Below, in pieces: positions 53,285-62,214 of a DNA stretch of 64,000 nt (within the stretch, counting starts at the first letter, position 1; the number at the start of each line of letters is the position of its first letter). The notes below the pieces were generated by a model that worked only from the letters and a program-made list of their open reading frames with translations, was not told the DNA's origin and did not search any database. The stretch covers positions 1 to 64,000 of the forward strand of contig JAFZVZ010000018.1 in assembly GCA_017617545.1 (NCBI GenBank). The letters are read 5' to 3'. Both the position numbers and the translations under genes were made by a program. This DNA comes from Lachnospiraceae bacterium. Lineage in GTDB: Bacteria > Bacillota > Clostridia > Lachnospirales > Lachnospiraceae.

Positions 53285-55921
53285 ATGAAAGCTGTTAAAG
53301 CGTTTTTAAAGAAAAATAAAGCTAAGCTGATCGGATATCCCATCGCGATTGTGGTGATCGGTGCACTGGTATTCCTTGCGATCCACTTCGGAAAGAAGGC
53401 AACATCCTCGACAACAGAGGAGATCGTGCCGTACCAGTTCGATTCGGAGGAAGAGCTTCCGAACGAGATCCTCGACAACGGTATCGTAAAGCTTGAGTTC
53501 GACCCGAACACGACACATTTTACGTTTACCGACAAGAACGGGAACATATGGCATTCGACATCTCAGTCGGCGGATATGTCCCACGCGGAGCTGGAAGCCC
53601 TGATCAAGATCACGTTCCAGAATTCCATCGGTACACGGTACGAGCTGGACTCCGATACCGACTCCGTACAGAGAAAGAACTACAATTACGAAATCGATCC
53701 AGCCAACAATAAGATTACGATCAACTACACCATCGGTAAGATCGAGCGTACCTACTATTATCCGGAAGCGATCACCGAGGAGCGTTACAAGGAGATCACC
53801 GGTGCGTTCCAGTCGGAAAATGCGAAGCTGAATAAGAGTGATATGCTGAACTCCTACATCAAGCTGACGTGGGAGAAGGTCAATACCAAGGAAAATAAGA
53901 AGTACCTCGAGCTCTATCCGAAGATCGAGGAAGACCTGAAGGCCGGCATGACGCTGTATCTCGTCCGTGACGGTATGCAGCCCTGGAAGAAGGCTCACCT
54001 GCAGGAAATCCTCGAGGAGGAGATCGGATACGACAAGGAAGCATGGCTTGCCGACCAGGAAGCATACACGGAAACGGCATCGGGTGTTACCCTGCCCGCC
54101 GTCAACATCACCCTTGAGCTTCAGCTCGACGGTGAGGACCTGGTTGTCACGGTTCCCTACGACAAGCTTCAGTACAAGTCGTCGTATCCTCTGACCGAGG
54201 TTCGCGTTCTTCCGTACATGCTCTCGGAGCCCGCGACTTCGGATGGCTTCCTGTTCATCCCGGACGGAAGCGGTTCGATCACCTACTTCAACAACGGCAA
54301 GAGCCAGCAGGAATACAGCGCGAAGATTTACGGTACCGACTACTGCATGACGCAGGATGAGTACGTATCCGATCCGCTTGTAAACTTCCCGGTATACGGT
54401 ATCGCCGTAACGGGCCGCACGGCGGAAGGTCAGAAGCAGGCGCTCAACCAGTCGATGCTTGCCATCATCGAGGACGGCGAAAGCTACGGCGTTATCAAGG
54501 CCAACGTTCCCGGCAGCGGTATCAGCGTTAACTACATCTACACGATGTTCAACGTGATCCACAACGAGGAAGTCAACGTCGGTAACCGTTCCACCGGTAA
54601 GATTTACGCCTACGAGAAGGAACTTGCCAAGGATGAGAAGATCGTCGTCCGCTACCACGCGGTAGGAAGTTCGAACTACGTAGACATGGCGAAAGAGTAT
54701 CGCAATTACTACATCAACAAGTATCCGGAACTCAACACACCGGTTTCCGGACAGATGCCGGTAGCGATCGAAATTGTCGGCGCGATCAACAAGGTTCAGC
54801 ACGTCCTCGGTTTCCCGAAGGATCGTCCGTTTGCCCTGACGACATACTCGCAGATGGCGGATATCGTGAAGGACCTTAACGCCAACGGAATGAACAATCT
54901 CAATGTAATCCTCGAGGGCTGGTTCAACGACGGCGTACGGCACGATGTTCCGGATGACATCAGCTTTATCCGCGTGCTTGGCGGCAAGAGCGCATTCAAG
55001 AAAGCGGTCAAGTCGATCGAGGACGCCAACAACATCATATATCTGAAAGCAGGATTTACCTACGTATACGATAACGGCTGGTTTGACAGCTTCAGTTATC
55101 GCCGCGATACCTCGAAGTTCCTGTCCCGCGAGTTCGCGAAGCTTCAGGATTTCAGCAAGGTTTGGTACGGCGTGGATGATGAAGATGACTTCGTCTACTA
55201 TCTTGCGAACCCCGGATATGTTGAGAAGACGATGCGCGGATATCTCGAGGAGATTAAGGATATCGGCATGAAGAACATCGCGTACGCCGATATCGGAAAC
55301 AGTCTTTCCGCGGACTACAACCGCAAGAAGACAGTTACGAGAGAGAAGGCGAAAGACGGTCAGGTCACTGTCCTGAACGAGGTGGTGGCGAGCGGTTCCC
55401 AGATCGTTATGTATGACCCGTTCGAGTACGCGGTCCCGAAGGCCAACCTGATCCTCGACATGGATGTGGACTCGACGCACAGCTGCCTCACGGACGAGGC
55501 AATCCCGTTCTTCCCGATCGTGCTTCACGGTCTCGTGGATTACACGGGTGACGCGCTCAACCTCGCGGCAGACTTCAAGAACAATGTTCTGAACTGCGCG
55601 GAGACCGGTGCAGGTCTGTACTTCACCTTCATGCACAACGAAGGCATGGATCTGGCCGAGTCGGATTTCACGTATCTGTTCGGTGCGAACTACGACAGCT
55701 GGAAGTCTGACGCCCTGATGTGGTATCAGAGATTCAGCAAGGACTTCGCAGGCGTTTACGGCGCGACGATCGAGAATCATGAGATCCTCGATTCCAATGT
55801 CCGCAAGACGACGTTCTCGAACGGAACTGCAGTTTATGTTAATTACCGTACGACCGAGTATACGACGGCTGACGGAATTACCATCCCCGCCCAGGATTGG
55901 GTGGTGAAAGGAGGTAACTGA
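53285..55921 (+). CDS. DUF5696-like extracellular protein with N-terminal anchor
   Basis: 878 residues. One membrane helix (about 13-34) and then a long extracellular part. The region about 520-780 has a TIM-barrel-like character, with GMNNLNVILEGWFNDGV and YADIGNSLSADYN at strand ends, as in DUF5696 proteins, which I recall as neighbours of such importers. It might be a glycosidase or glycan-binding partner; I see no assignable catalytic pair. GAAAGGAGG upstream of the start. The stop is two bases before the next gene. Confidence 0.72.
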   Translation: MKAVKAFLKKNKAKLIGYPIAIVVIGALVFLAIHFGKKATSSTTEEIVPYQFDSEEELPNEILDNGIVKLEFDPNTTHFTFTDKNGNIWHSTSQSADMSHAELEALIKITFQNSIGTRYELDSDTDSVQRKNYNYEIDPANNKITINYTIGKIERTYYYPEAITEERYKEITGAFQSENAKLNKSDMLNSYIKLTWEKVNTKENKKYLELYPKIEEDLKAGMTLYLVRDGMQPWKKAHLQEILEEEIGYDKEAWLADQEAYTETASGVTLPAVNITLELQLDGEDLVVTVPYDKLQYKSSYPLTEVRVLPYMLSEPATSDGFLFIPDGSGSITYFNNGKSQQEYSAKIYGTDYCMTQDEYVSDPLVNFPVYGIAVTGRTAEGQKQALNQSMLAIIEDGESYGVIKANVPGSGISVNYIYTMFNVIHNEEVNVGNRSTGKIYAYEKELAKDEKIVVRYHAVGSSNYVDMAKEYRNYYINKYPELNTPVSGQMPVAIEIVGAINKVQHVLGFPKDRPFALTTYSQMADIVKDLNANGMNNLNVILEGWFNDGVRHDVPDDISFIRVLGGKSAFKKAVKSIEDANNIIYLKAGFTYVYDNGWFDSFSYRRDTSKFLSREFAKLQDFSKVWYGVDDEDDFVYYLANPGYVEKTMRGYLEEIKDIGMKNIAYADIGNSLSADYNRKKTVTREKAKDGQVTVLNEVVASGSQIVMYDPFEYAVPKANLILDMDVDSTHSCLTDEAIPFFPIVLHGLVDYTGDALNLAADFKNNVLNCAETGAGLYFTFMHNEGMDLAESDFTYLFGANYDSWKSDALMWYQRFSKDFAGVYGATIENHEILDSNVRKTTFSNGTAVYVNYRTTEYTTADGITIPAQDWVVKGGN

Positions 55922-55923
55922 TC

Positions 55924-57135
55924 ATGAGTCAAGACACGAACAAACTGACGGACGGTTTGGTTGATGAGATCGCTCAGGCAGAAGATGCTGTGTCGGAAGC
56001 CGTCGATACGGCGGAAGCGGCAGCGGATGATGCCGGCAAGGCTCTGACGGAAGCCTCCGCGGAAGCGGCTGAGGATATCAAAGTGGCGGTTGAGGAAGCG
56101 GAGGATGCTGTGGAAGACGCAGCGTCCGACGTGATCCCGGAAGAGGAGGACGATCCTTTCACCGCCGCGAAGAAATCCGCGTTTGCGGCAGCGAAGAAAA
56201 ACCCCGCTAAGGAAAATAAGAAGAAGCGTCGCGCAAAGAACCTTGAAAAAGGCAACGCGGTCGCCGGTTTCCTCTTCATCCTGCCGTTTGTGATCGGTTT
56301 CCTGCTGTTCCTGTGTTATCCTCTCGGAATGTCCGTTTACATGACACTGAACAAGGTTTCCGCAACTGCCGGTGAGGGCCTCAAGTTCTCCTGGCTCGGT
56401 TTCTGGAACAAGAGTTCCAACTTCTACTGGATTTTCCGAGTCGATAAGGACTACATCGAAGCGCTCGTCGAAGAGTTGAAGAGAATGCTCCTGTTTGTGC
56501 CCGGTATTCTGGTGTTCAGCTTCTTCATGGCATCGTTGCTGAACCAGGAGTTCCGCGGTCGTACCGTAGTGCGTGCCATCTACTTCCTTCCGGTTATCCT
56601 GTCGGCAGGCGTGTTCCTCGGTGTCGAGTCGAACAACCAGCTGCTCGCCAGCATTTCCGATTCCATGAAGGAGGAGAACGGTGCCGCGGTGATCACCCAG
56701 ACACTGGAGAAAGTCCTGCTGTCCGGTGAAACAGGTAACACCTTCTTCCAATACGTCATTGATATCGTCGGTCAGGTGTATGATATCGCCATGGCCTCCG
56801 GTATCCAGATCATTATCTTCCTGTCCGGCTTGCAGACCATCCCGCCGAGTATGTACGAGGCGGCCAAGATGGAAGGCTGTACCGGTTGGGAGAGTTTCTG
56901 GAAGATTACCTTCCCGTTGATCAGCTCCATGATCCTGGTAAATGTCGTCTATACAATGATCGACTTCTTCACCAGAACCGACAGCCGGCTGATGACGGTT
57001 ATCGACAACACGCTGCTGATCCGTTTTGAGTACGGTAAGGTTGCGGCCATGTCGTGGGTATACTTCCTGATCATAGCGGCGTTCCTCGGACTTGTGTTCC
57101 TGATTTTCTCAAGGAGGGTATACTACTATGACTAG
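55924..57135 (+). CDS. ABC permease with long Ala/Asp/Glu-rich N-terminal extension
   Basis: 403 residues. The first 115 form an unusual acidic, Ala-rich helical stretch (repeated EAAEDA/EDAVEDA-like units) ending in a basic AKKNPAKENKKKRRAK block. A MalF-like permease of about six segments then follows, with the EAA loop MYEAAKMEGCTGWE. The extension would be cytoplasmic, on the side of the ATPase. The stop overlaps the next permease start by 8 bases. GGAGG lies 10 bases before the start. The extension is similar in composition to those of the signal peptidase and the 43.0-kb protein. Confidence 0.88.
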   Translation: MSQDTNKLTDGLVDEIAQAEDAVSEAVDTAEAAADDAGKALTEASAEAAEDIKVAVEEAEDAVEDAASDVIPEEEDDPFTAAKKSAFAAAKKNPAKENKKKRRAKNLEKGNAVAGFLFILPFVIGFLLFLCYPLGMSVYMTLNKVSATAGEGLKFSWLGFWNKSSNFYWIFRVDKDYIEALVEELKRMLLFVPGILVFSFFMASLLNQEFRGRTVVRAIYFLPVILSAGVFLGVESNNQLLASISDSMKEENGAAVITQTLEKVLLSGETGNTFFQYVIDIVGQVYDIAMASGIQIIIFLSGLQTIPPSMYEAAKMEGCTGWESFWKITFPLISSMILVNVVYTMIDFFTRTDSRLMTVIDNTLLIRFEYGKVAAMSWVYFLIIAAFLGLVFLIFSRRVYYYD

Positions 57136-58150
57136 AGCCGAAAGAAGAAAAGCGTTCTGGGAACGCAACCGTAAATCCGGCGGATACCTTCTGAGAAAGA
57201 AGATCGGAAAAGTTCTGTACAGTCTCGGTCGTGCGATCCTTGTGTTCGGATTGTGCTTCCTGATCCTGCAGCCGTTGATCCAGAAAGTAGCATTGAGTTT
57301 GATGAGCGACTCCGACCTGTATGATCGATCGGTTGTCCTTATCCCGAGACATTTTTCAACGCAGGCGTTTGAGAACGCATGGCGTCAGTTCAGGGGTTCC
57401 AATCCTACGCCGTGGTACACGTTCTGGGATTCCTTCAAACTGTCGGTTGCCGTCGGTTTGTTCCAGACCCTGTCCTGTACCCTGGTAGGTTACGGCTTCG
57501 CACGTTTCAAGTTCCCGCTGAAGAAGTTCTTCTTCGGATGCGTGATCCTGATGCTGATCGTGCCGCCGTCGACCATTATCACTCCTTTGTACCTGTACTT
57601 CCAGAACTTTGATATCTTCGGTATCATCGGCGCGATCAGAGGCGACGGCAAGGGCCTGAACATGCTTGGCTCCGCAACACCGTACCTGATGATGTGCGCA
57701 ACCTGCGCAGGTTACAAAGCCGGTCTGTACATCTACATGATGCGTCAGCACTTCCGTAACGAGCCGAAGGAACTCGAGGAAGCTGCATACGTGGATGGCT
57801 GCGGTCGTCTTCGTACGTTCTTCCAGATCCTTCTTCCGGGCGCACGTCCGATGATGGTTTCCTGCTTCCTGTTCGCGTTCGTGTGGAACTGGTCTGACCA
57901 GGTGTATATGAAGGTGTTCTTCCCGACCTACAAGTGGAGTCTTGTATCTACCAAACTCCTCGGTGCGGCCAGCACGTTCGATGGTGAGAACATCGCAAAG
58001 TACGGTGCTTCGTACCATACTCCGGAGGCTACGCTGAACCAGCTGAACGCGGCTGCGGTGCTGATCGCACTCGCTCCGTTGCTGATCATCTACGTAGTTG
58101 CGCAGAAGAGTTTTGTCGAGAGTATCTCCCAGAGTGGTATCAAGGGTTGA
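57128..58150 (+). CDS. ABC transporter permease (MalG-like)
   Basis: 340 residues; about six membrane segments with the EAA loop ELEEAAYVDGCGRLR. It pairs with the preceding permease, with which it overlaps. The N-terminal 25 residues are basic. It is followed by a promoter and the gene of the second binding protein. AGGAGG lies upstream of the start. Confidence 0.92.
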   Translation: MTRAERRKAFWERNRKSGGYLLRKKIGKVLYSLGRAILVFGLCFLILQPLIQKVALSLMSDSDLYDRSVVLIPRHFSTQAFENAWRQFRGSNPTPWYTFWDSFKLSVAVGLFQTLSCTLVGYGFARFKFPLKKFFFGCVILMLIVPPSTIITPLYLYFQNFDIFGIIGAIRGDGKGLNMLGSATPYLMMCATCAGYKAGLYIYMMRQHFRNEPKELEEAAYVDGCGRLRTFFQILLPGARPMMVSCFLFAFVWNWSDQVYMKVFFPTYKWSLVSTKLLGAASTFDGENIAKYGASYHTPEATLNQLNAAAVLIALAPLLIIYVVAQKSFVESISQSGIKG

Positions 58151-58201
58151 TATCTTATGCACGCTCACAGTTGTTTCAGTGAAAACTGTTAAAAAAAGTA
58201 G

Positions 58202-58230
58202 TGGAAATTCTGAAAAAACTGTGATATAAT
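58202..58230 (+). promoter_or_regulatory. Internal promoter before the second binding protein
   Basis: TGGAAA (58202-58207), 17-bp spacer, TATAAT (58225-58230) with an extended -10 TGA. It gives the binding-protein gene its own transcription, which fits its highly expressed codon pattern. Confidence 0.7.
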
Positions 58231-58304
58231 CCAAATTAAGATGTTTTCGGTATAGGACTGAAAGCATTTTAAGATACTTATTTTCTATCAAGGAGGAGCT
58301 TATA

Positions 58305-59807
58305 ATGAGCACTATCAAGAAACTGCTGCTCGTGGCGATGGCATGTGCTTTCTGCCTTGCGCTTGTTGCTTGCGGTGACGAGAACAACACGACTCCCGCT
58401 GCAGCTACGAACACGCCCACAACAGCACAGCAGCCTAACGACGCTACCCCTACGCCTACGGAAGCGCCTGCGCGTGACCTCGGCGGACTGGCAGTCATCG
58501 TTGGTGACTGGTGGTCGGGTGACAACTGGGAGTTTGCTCGTGGAACGACCGCTGATGAGCTGACGGCTGATTGGCAGGCAGAGATGCAGAAGAAGCACAA
58601 CTACACGATCAAGCGCCAGACGATCTGTGGTTGGGGAGATCAGGCTGAGACCTGCCTTCTTTCCATCACCTCGAATGAGCCTCTTGCACAGGTCATGACG
58701 TTCGACTACCGTTTCATGGGTTCGTTCATGGCACAGGAAGAGCCTCTGTTCGCAGATGTTTCCAAGCTCTCTGAGTTCGACTTCTCTGATGAGAAGTGGA
58801 ATAAGGCAACGATCGACTCCATGACTGTTGGTACCGCTATCTACGGTTTTGCTAACGGCAAGGAGCCCAGAACCGGTATCTACTTCAACAAGGACCTTAT
58901 CGAGAAGTTCCTCGGTAAGGAGTACAGAGAGAAGCCGTACGATTGGCAGGCAAGTGGCGAGTGGACTTGGGACAAGTTCAAGGAATTCGCTAAGAGCCTT
59001 ACCAAGGACACGGATGGCGATGGTGTTACCGATGTTTACGGTTTCCTTATTCAGAACTCCGTATTCGCAGAGATGGCAATGGTTTCCAACGGTTGCCACG
59101 CTGTAGTTACGAGAAATGCTGATGGCAAGTACGTTAACAACTGCGCTAGCCAGGAAATCATCGACGACCTGAACTGGGCTTACAGCTTCTATCAGGAAGG
59201 TATCTCCCGTCCGGCACGTGAAGACGAGCAGTCTTGGGACTTCTTCGAGACTCGTTGGCAGGAGCAGAAGTGCGTTATGATCGCTCATGATCAGTACAGA
59301 TCTGAAGCTTTCATCGCTGACCTCAAGGATGAGGACGGCAACGTTACCGGTCGTGCATTCGACTTCGATTGGGGCTTCGTATGCTTCCCTAAGGGACCTA
59401 AGGCTACGAACTACCAGCCGGTTGCTCGTGAGAATGTAAACGTTATCGCTAGCTGCGAGGCTACCAAGTCCAAGCTTTCCGATATCGCTTTCGCTTACAA
59501 CATCTTCACCGACAAGAGCCCTGAAGTTAAGGATGATCCGAGCGCTTGGAAGGGTCACTATGAGCCTCTGTTCCGTGACTCCAGAGCCGTTAATGAGACG
59601 ATTGACTTCATGATCAATGGACCGGTTGAGCCGTTCTCGAACCCTGCTTACATCGTTCCGGGTCTCTATGACAACAGCAACGGTCTTATCCAGTCGAAGT
59701 TCTACTACAGCTTCGATGGCGATCAGATGCCTGCACAGCTGCTTGCATCCCTTAGCTCTGAGATCGACAGCGCAATCAACGATTTCAATGCGACCAGAGT
59801 TAAATAA
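58305..59807 (+). CDS. Sugar-binding lipoprotein of an ABC importer
   Basis: 500 residues. Lipobox LALVACGD, then a Thr/Pro/Ala linker of about 35 residues, then a family 1 solute-binding domain (GDWWSGDNWEFARG; SNEPLAQVMTFDYRF; the GIYFNKDLIEKF-type hinge segment). It should capture a sugar for the permease pair just upstream. Codon use (GCT, GTT, AAG) marks high expression. AAGGAGG lies seven bases before the start. A terminator follows the stop. Confidence 0.92.
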   Translation: MSTIKKLLLVAMACAFCLALVACGDENNTTPAAATNTPTTAQQPNDATPTPTEAPARDLGGLAVIVGDWWSGDNWEFARGTTADELTADWQAEMQKKHNYTIKRQTICGWGDQAETCLLSITSNEPLAQVMTFDYRFMGSFMAQEEPLFADVSKLSEFDFSDEKWNKATIDSMTVGTAIYGFANGKEPRTGIYFNKDLIEKFLGKEYREKPYDWQASGEWTWDKFKEFAKSLTKDTDGDGVTDVYGFLIQNSVFAEMAMVSNGCHAVVTRNADGKYVNNCASQEIIDDLNWAYSFYQEGISRPAREDEQSWDFFETRWQEQKCVMIAHDQYRSEAFIADLKDEDGNVTGRAFDFDWGFVCFPKGPKATNYQPVARENVNVIASCEATKSKLSDIAFAYNIFTDKSPEVKDDPSAWKGHYEPLFRDSRAVNETIDFMINGPVEPFSNPAYIVPGLYDNSNGLIQSKFYYSFDGDQMPAQLLASLSSEIDSAINDFNATRVK

Positions 59808-59825
59808 TCTCCACTGAGATTATCC

Positions 59826-59861
59826 GAAAGGCTGTCCTTCGGGACAGCCTTTCTTCTTTTT
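59826..59861 (+). terminator. Terminator of the second binding protein gene
   Basis: GAAAGGCTGTCC-TTCG-GGACAGCCTTTC followed by TTCTTTTT. The tetraloop and T-run are typical. Confidence 0.94.
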
Positions 59862-59938
59862 AAAAACTGTTTTATCAGTCCGAATACCATATCTAACCGA
59901 ATACAATATCAAAGAACGTAATACGAAAGAGGAACCGT

Positions 59939-62089
59939 ATGAATACAAAACCGTGGCTTGACGAGAGCAAGACGTTCGAAGAACGGGCGAAAGCCCTTGT
60001 GGGAGAGATGACACTCGAGGAGAAAGTATTCCAGACGCTTTATAGCGCACCGGCGATCGAGAGACTGGGCGTGCCGGCGTACAATTACTGGAATGAGGCG
60101 CTGCACGGAGTTGCGCGTGCAGGAGTGGCGACCGTGTTCCCGCAGGCCATCGGTCTGGCCGCTTCCTTTGACGAGGAATTGCTGGCGCAGGTAGCGGACA
60201 CGATCTCGACGGAGGCCCGCGCCAAATTCAACATGCAACAGCAGTATGGCGACACTGACATCTACAAGGGGCTGACCTTCTGGTCGCCCAATGTTAACAT
60301 ATTCCGCGATCCCCGCTGGGGACGCGGCCATGAAACCTTTGGTGAGGATCCCTACCTGAGCAGCCGGCTCGGCACACGCTTTATCAAGGGGATGCAGGGC
60401 GACGGTAAGTACATGAAGGTCGCGGCGTGCGCGAAGCATTTTGCGGTGCACAGCGGTCCTGAGGATCAGCGCCACAGCTTCAACGCGGTCGTGTCAGAGC
60501 AGGATCTTCGCGAGACGTACCTTCCGGCGTTTCAGGCGTGTGTTCAGGAAGCGGGCGTGGAGGCCGTGATGGGCGCGTACAACCGTACGAACGGCGAGGC
60601 GTGCTGCGGCAGCAAGAAGCTCCTCGTGGACATCCTCCGCGGTGAGTGGGGCTTTCGCGGACATGTGACGAGTGACTGCTGGGCGCTCAAGGATTTCCAT
60701 GAGTTCCATATGGTCACGAAAAACCAGGAGGAGACGGTCGCGCTCGCGATGAACCGCGGCTGTGATCTAAACTGCGGCAACCTTTATGTGCATCTTCTGC
60801 AGGCCGTACGGGACGGTCTTGTTGAGGAGAGCACGATCGACCGCGCGGTGACGAGACTGTTCACCACAAGAATGAAGCTCGGTCTCTTCGATAAGAAAGA
60901 GGAAGTTCCGTTCAATGCGATCGGCTATGATCAGGTTGACACGAAGGAGAACCGGCAGCTCAATCTCGAGGCGAGCCGCCGCACGATCTGTCTTTTGAAA
61001 AATGAGAACAACACCCTTCCGCTCGATCTTTCGAAGATCCGCACGATCGGTGTGGTCGGGCCGAACGCGGACAACCGCAAGGCGCTTGTCGGAAACTACG
61101 AGGGAACCGCGTCGGAGTATGTGACGGTGCTCGACGGTATCCGTGAGCTTGCCGGTGATGGCGCTCGCATCGTTTACTCGGAAGGATGCCATCTGTTCCG
61201 CGACCGCGTCCAGGGCCTCGGTCGCCCGAACGACCGCATGGCGGAGGCGAAGGCAGTAGCGCAGATGAGCGATGTTGTGATCGCTGTCATGGGCCTCGAT
61301 CCCGGCCTCGAAGGTGAGGAGGGCGACCAGGGCAACGAGTTCGCGTCCGGCGACAAGCCGCGTCTCGAACTCCCGGGTCTGCAGGAGGATGTACTGAAGG
61401 CGCTCGCGGAGAGCGGCAAGCCAGTTATCCTCGTGCTGCTCGGCGGAAGCGCTCTGGCGATCCCGTGGGCAGAGGAAAATATCCCCGCGATTGTGGATGC
61501 GTGGTATCCCGGTGCTCAGGGCGGACGCGCGGTTGCGGATGTACTCTTCGGTCGCGCTTGCCCCGAGGGCAAGCTTCCCGTGACGTTCTACCGCACGACG
61601 GAGGAGCTGCCCGCATTTACCGATTACGCAATGAAGAACCGCACATACCGCTATATGAAGCAGGCCCCGCTCTACCCGTTCGGCTACGGCCTGTCCTACA
61701 CGACATGGTCGCTCACGGACGCAAGGGCAGAGGGGTCGGTGGACGACGGCGTTATCTGCAAAGTCACGGTTACCAACACCGGCAGCATAGCCGGAGCGCA
61801 GACGGTTCAGGTTTATGTCAAGGCTCCGCTTGAGGACGGACCGAACGCCCAGCTCAAGGGCCTTTGCAAGGTAAGATTGCAGCCCGGAGAGTCGAAGGAA
61901 GTTACGATTTCTCTTGCGAAGCAGGCTTTCGGCGTATATAATGATTGTGGCTTGCGAGTGCTTCTTTCGGGCGAGTACCGCATCTACATCGGCATGTCCC
62001 AGCCGGATGCGCGCAGCGCGGAACTTCTTGGCGTTGCGCCGCAGGAGATCACGCTTGTCCGCGAGGGCGGCGAGACCGTACTCAGCTAA
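59939..62089 (+). CDS. Glycoside hydrolase family 3 (beta-glucosidase/beta-xylosidase type)
   Basis: 716-residue enzyme without a signal peptide, so it acts on imported oligosaccharides in the cytoplasm. The N-terminal barrel has NIFRDPRWGRGHETFGEDPYL and KHFAVHSGPE, and the catalytic nucleophile is Asp246 in GHVTSDCW. The C-terminal lobe has RNDRMAEA-like and EGDQGNEFASG regions, and a fibronectin-III-like tail follows. GH3 enzymes of this form cut beta-glucosides or beta-xylosides; the sugar cannot be fixed. It ends the uptake locus and fits its role. AAAGAGG lies about eight bases before the start. Confidence 0.93.
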   Translation: MNTKPWLDESKTFEERAKALVGEMTLEEKVFQTLYSAPAIERLGVPAYNYWNEALHGVARAGVATVFPQAIGLAASFDEELLAQVADTISTEARAKFNMQQQYGDTDIYKGLTFWSPNVNIFRDPRWGRGHETFGEDPYLSSRLGTRFIKGMQGDGKYMKVAACAKHFAVHSGPEDQRHSFNAVVSEQDLRETYLPAFQACVQEAGVEAVMGAYNRTNGEACCGSKKLLVDILRGEWGFRGHVTSDCWALKDFHEFHMVTKNQEETVALAMNRGCDLNCGNLYVHLLQAVRDGLVEESTIDRAVTRLFTTRMKLGLFDKKEEVPFNAIGYDQVDTKENRQLNLEASRRTICLLKNENNTLPLDLSKIRTIGVVGPNADNRKALVGNYEGTASEYVTVLDGIRELAGDGARIVYSEGCHLFRDRVQGLGRPNDRMAEAKAVAQMSDVVIAVMGLDPGLEGEEGDQGNEFASGDKPRLELPGLQEDVLKALAESGKPVILVLLGGSALAIPWAEENIPAIVDAWYPGAQGGRAVADVLFGRACPEGKLPVTFYRTTEELPAFTDYAMKNRTYRYMKQAPLYPFGYGLSYTTWSLTDARAEGSVDDGVICKVTVTNTGSIAGAQTVQVYVKAPLEDGPNAQLKGLCKVRLQPGESKEVTISLAKQAFGVYNDCGLRVLLSGEYRIYIGMSQPDARSAELLGVAPQEITLVREGGETVLS

Positions 62090-62214
62090 GCAAAGGGACG
62101 TTGTAAGGAAGAGAGAAGATAATGAATCAGGCGGGATGCAAACCCGCGCGCCGCGGATCAAGAGGCAGGAATGCCTGAGAGCAGCGGTCGAAGACGTCAT
62201 GGGCGGAGGATGCA

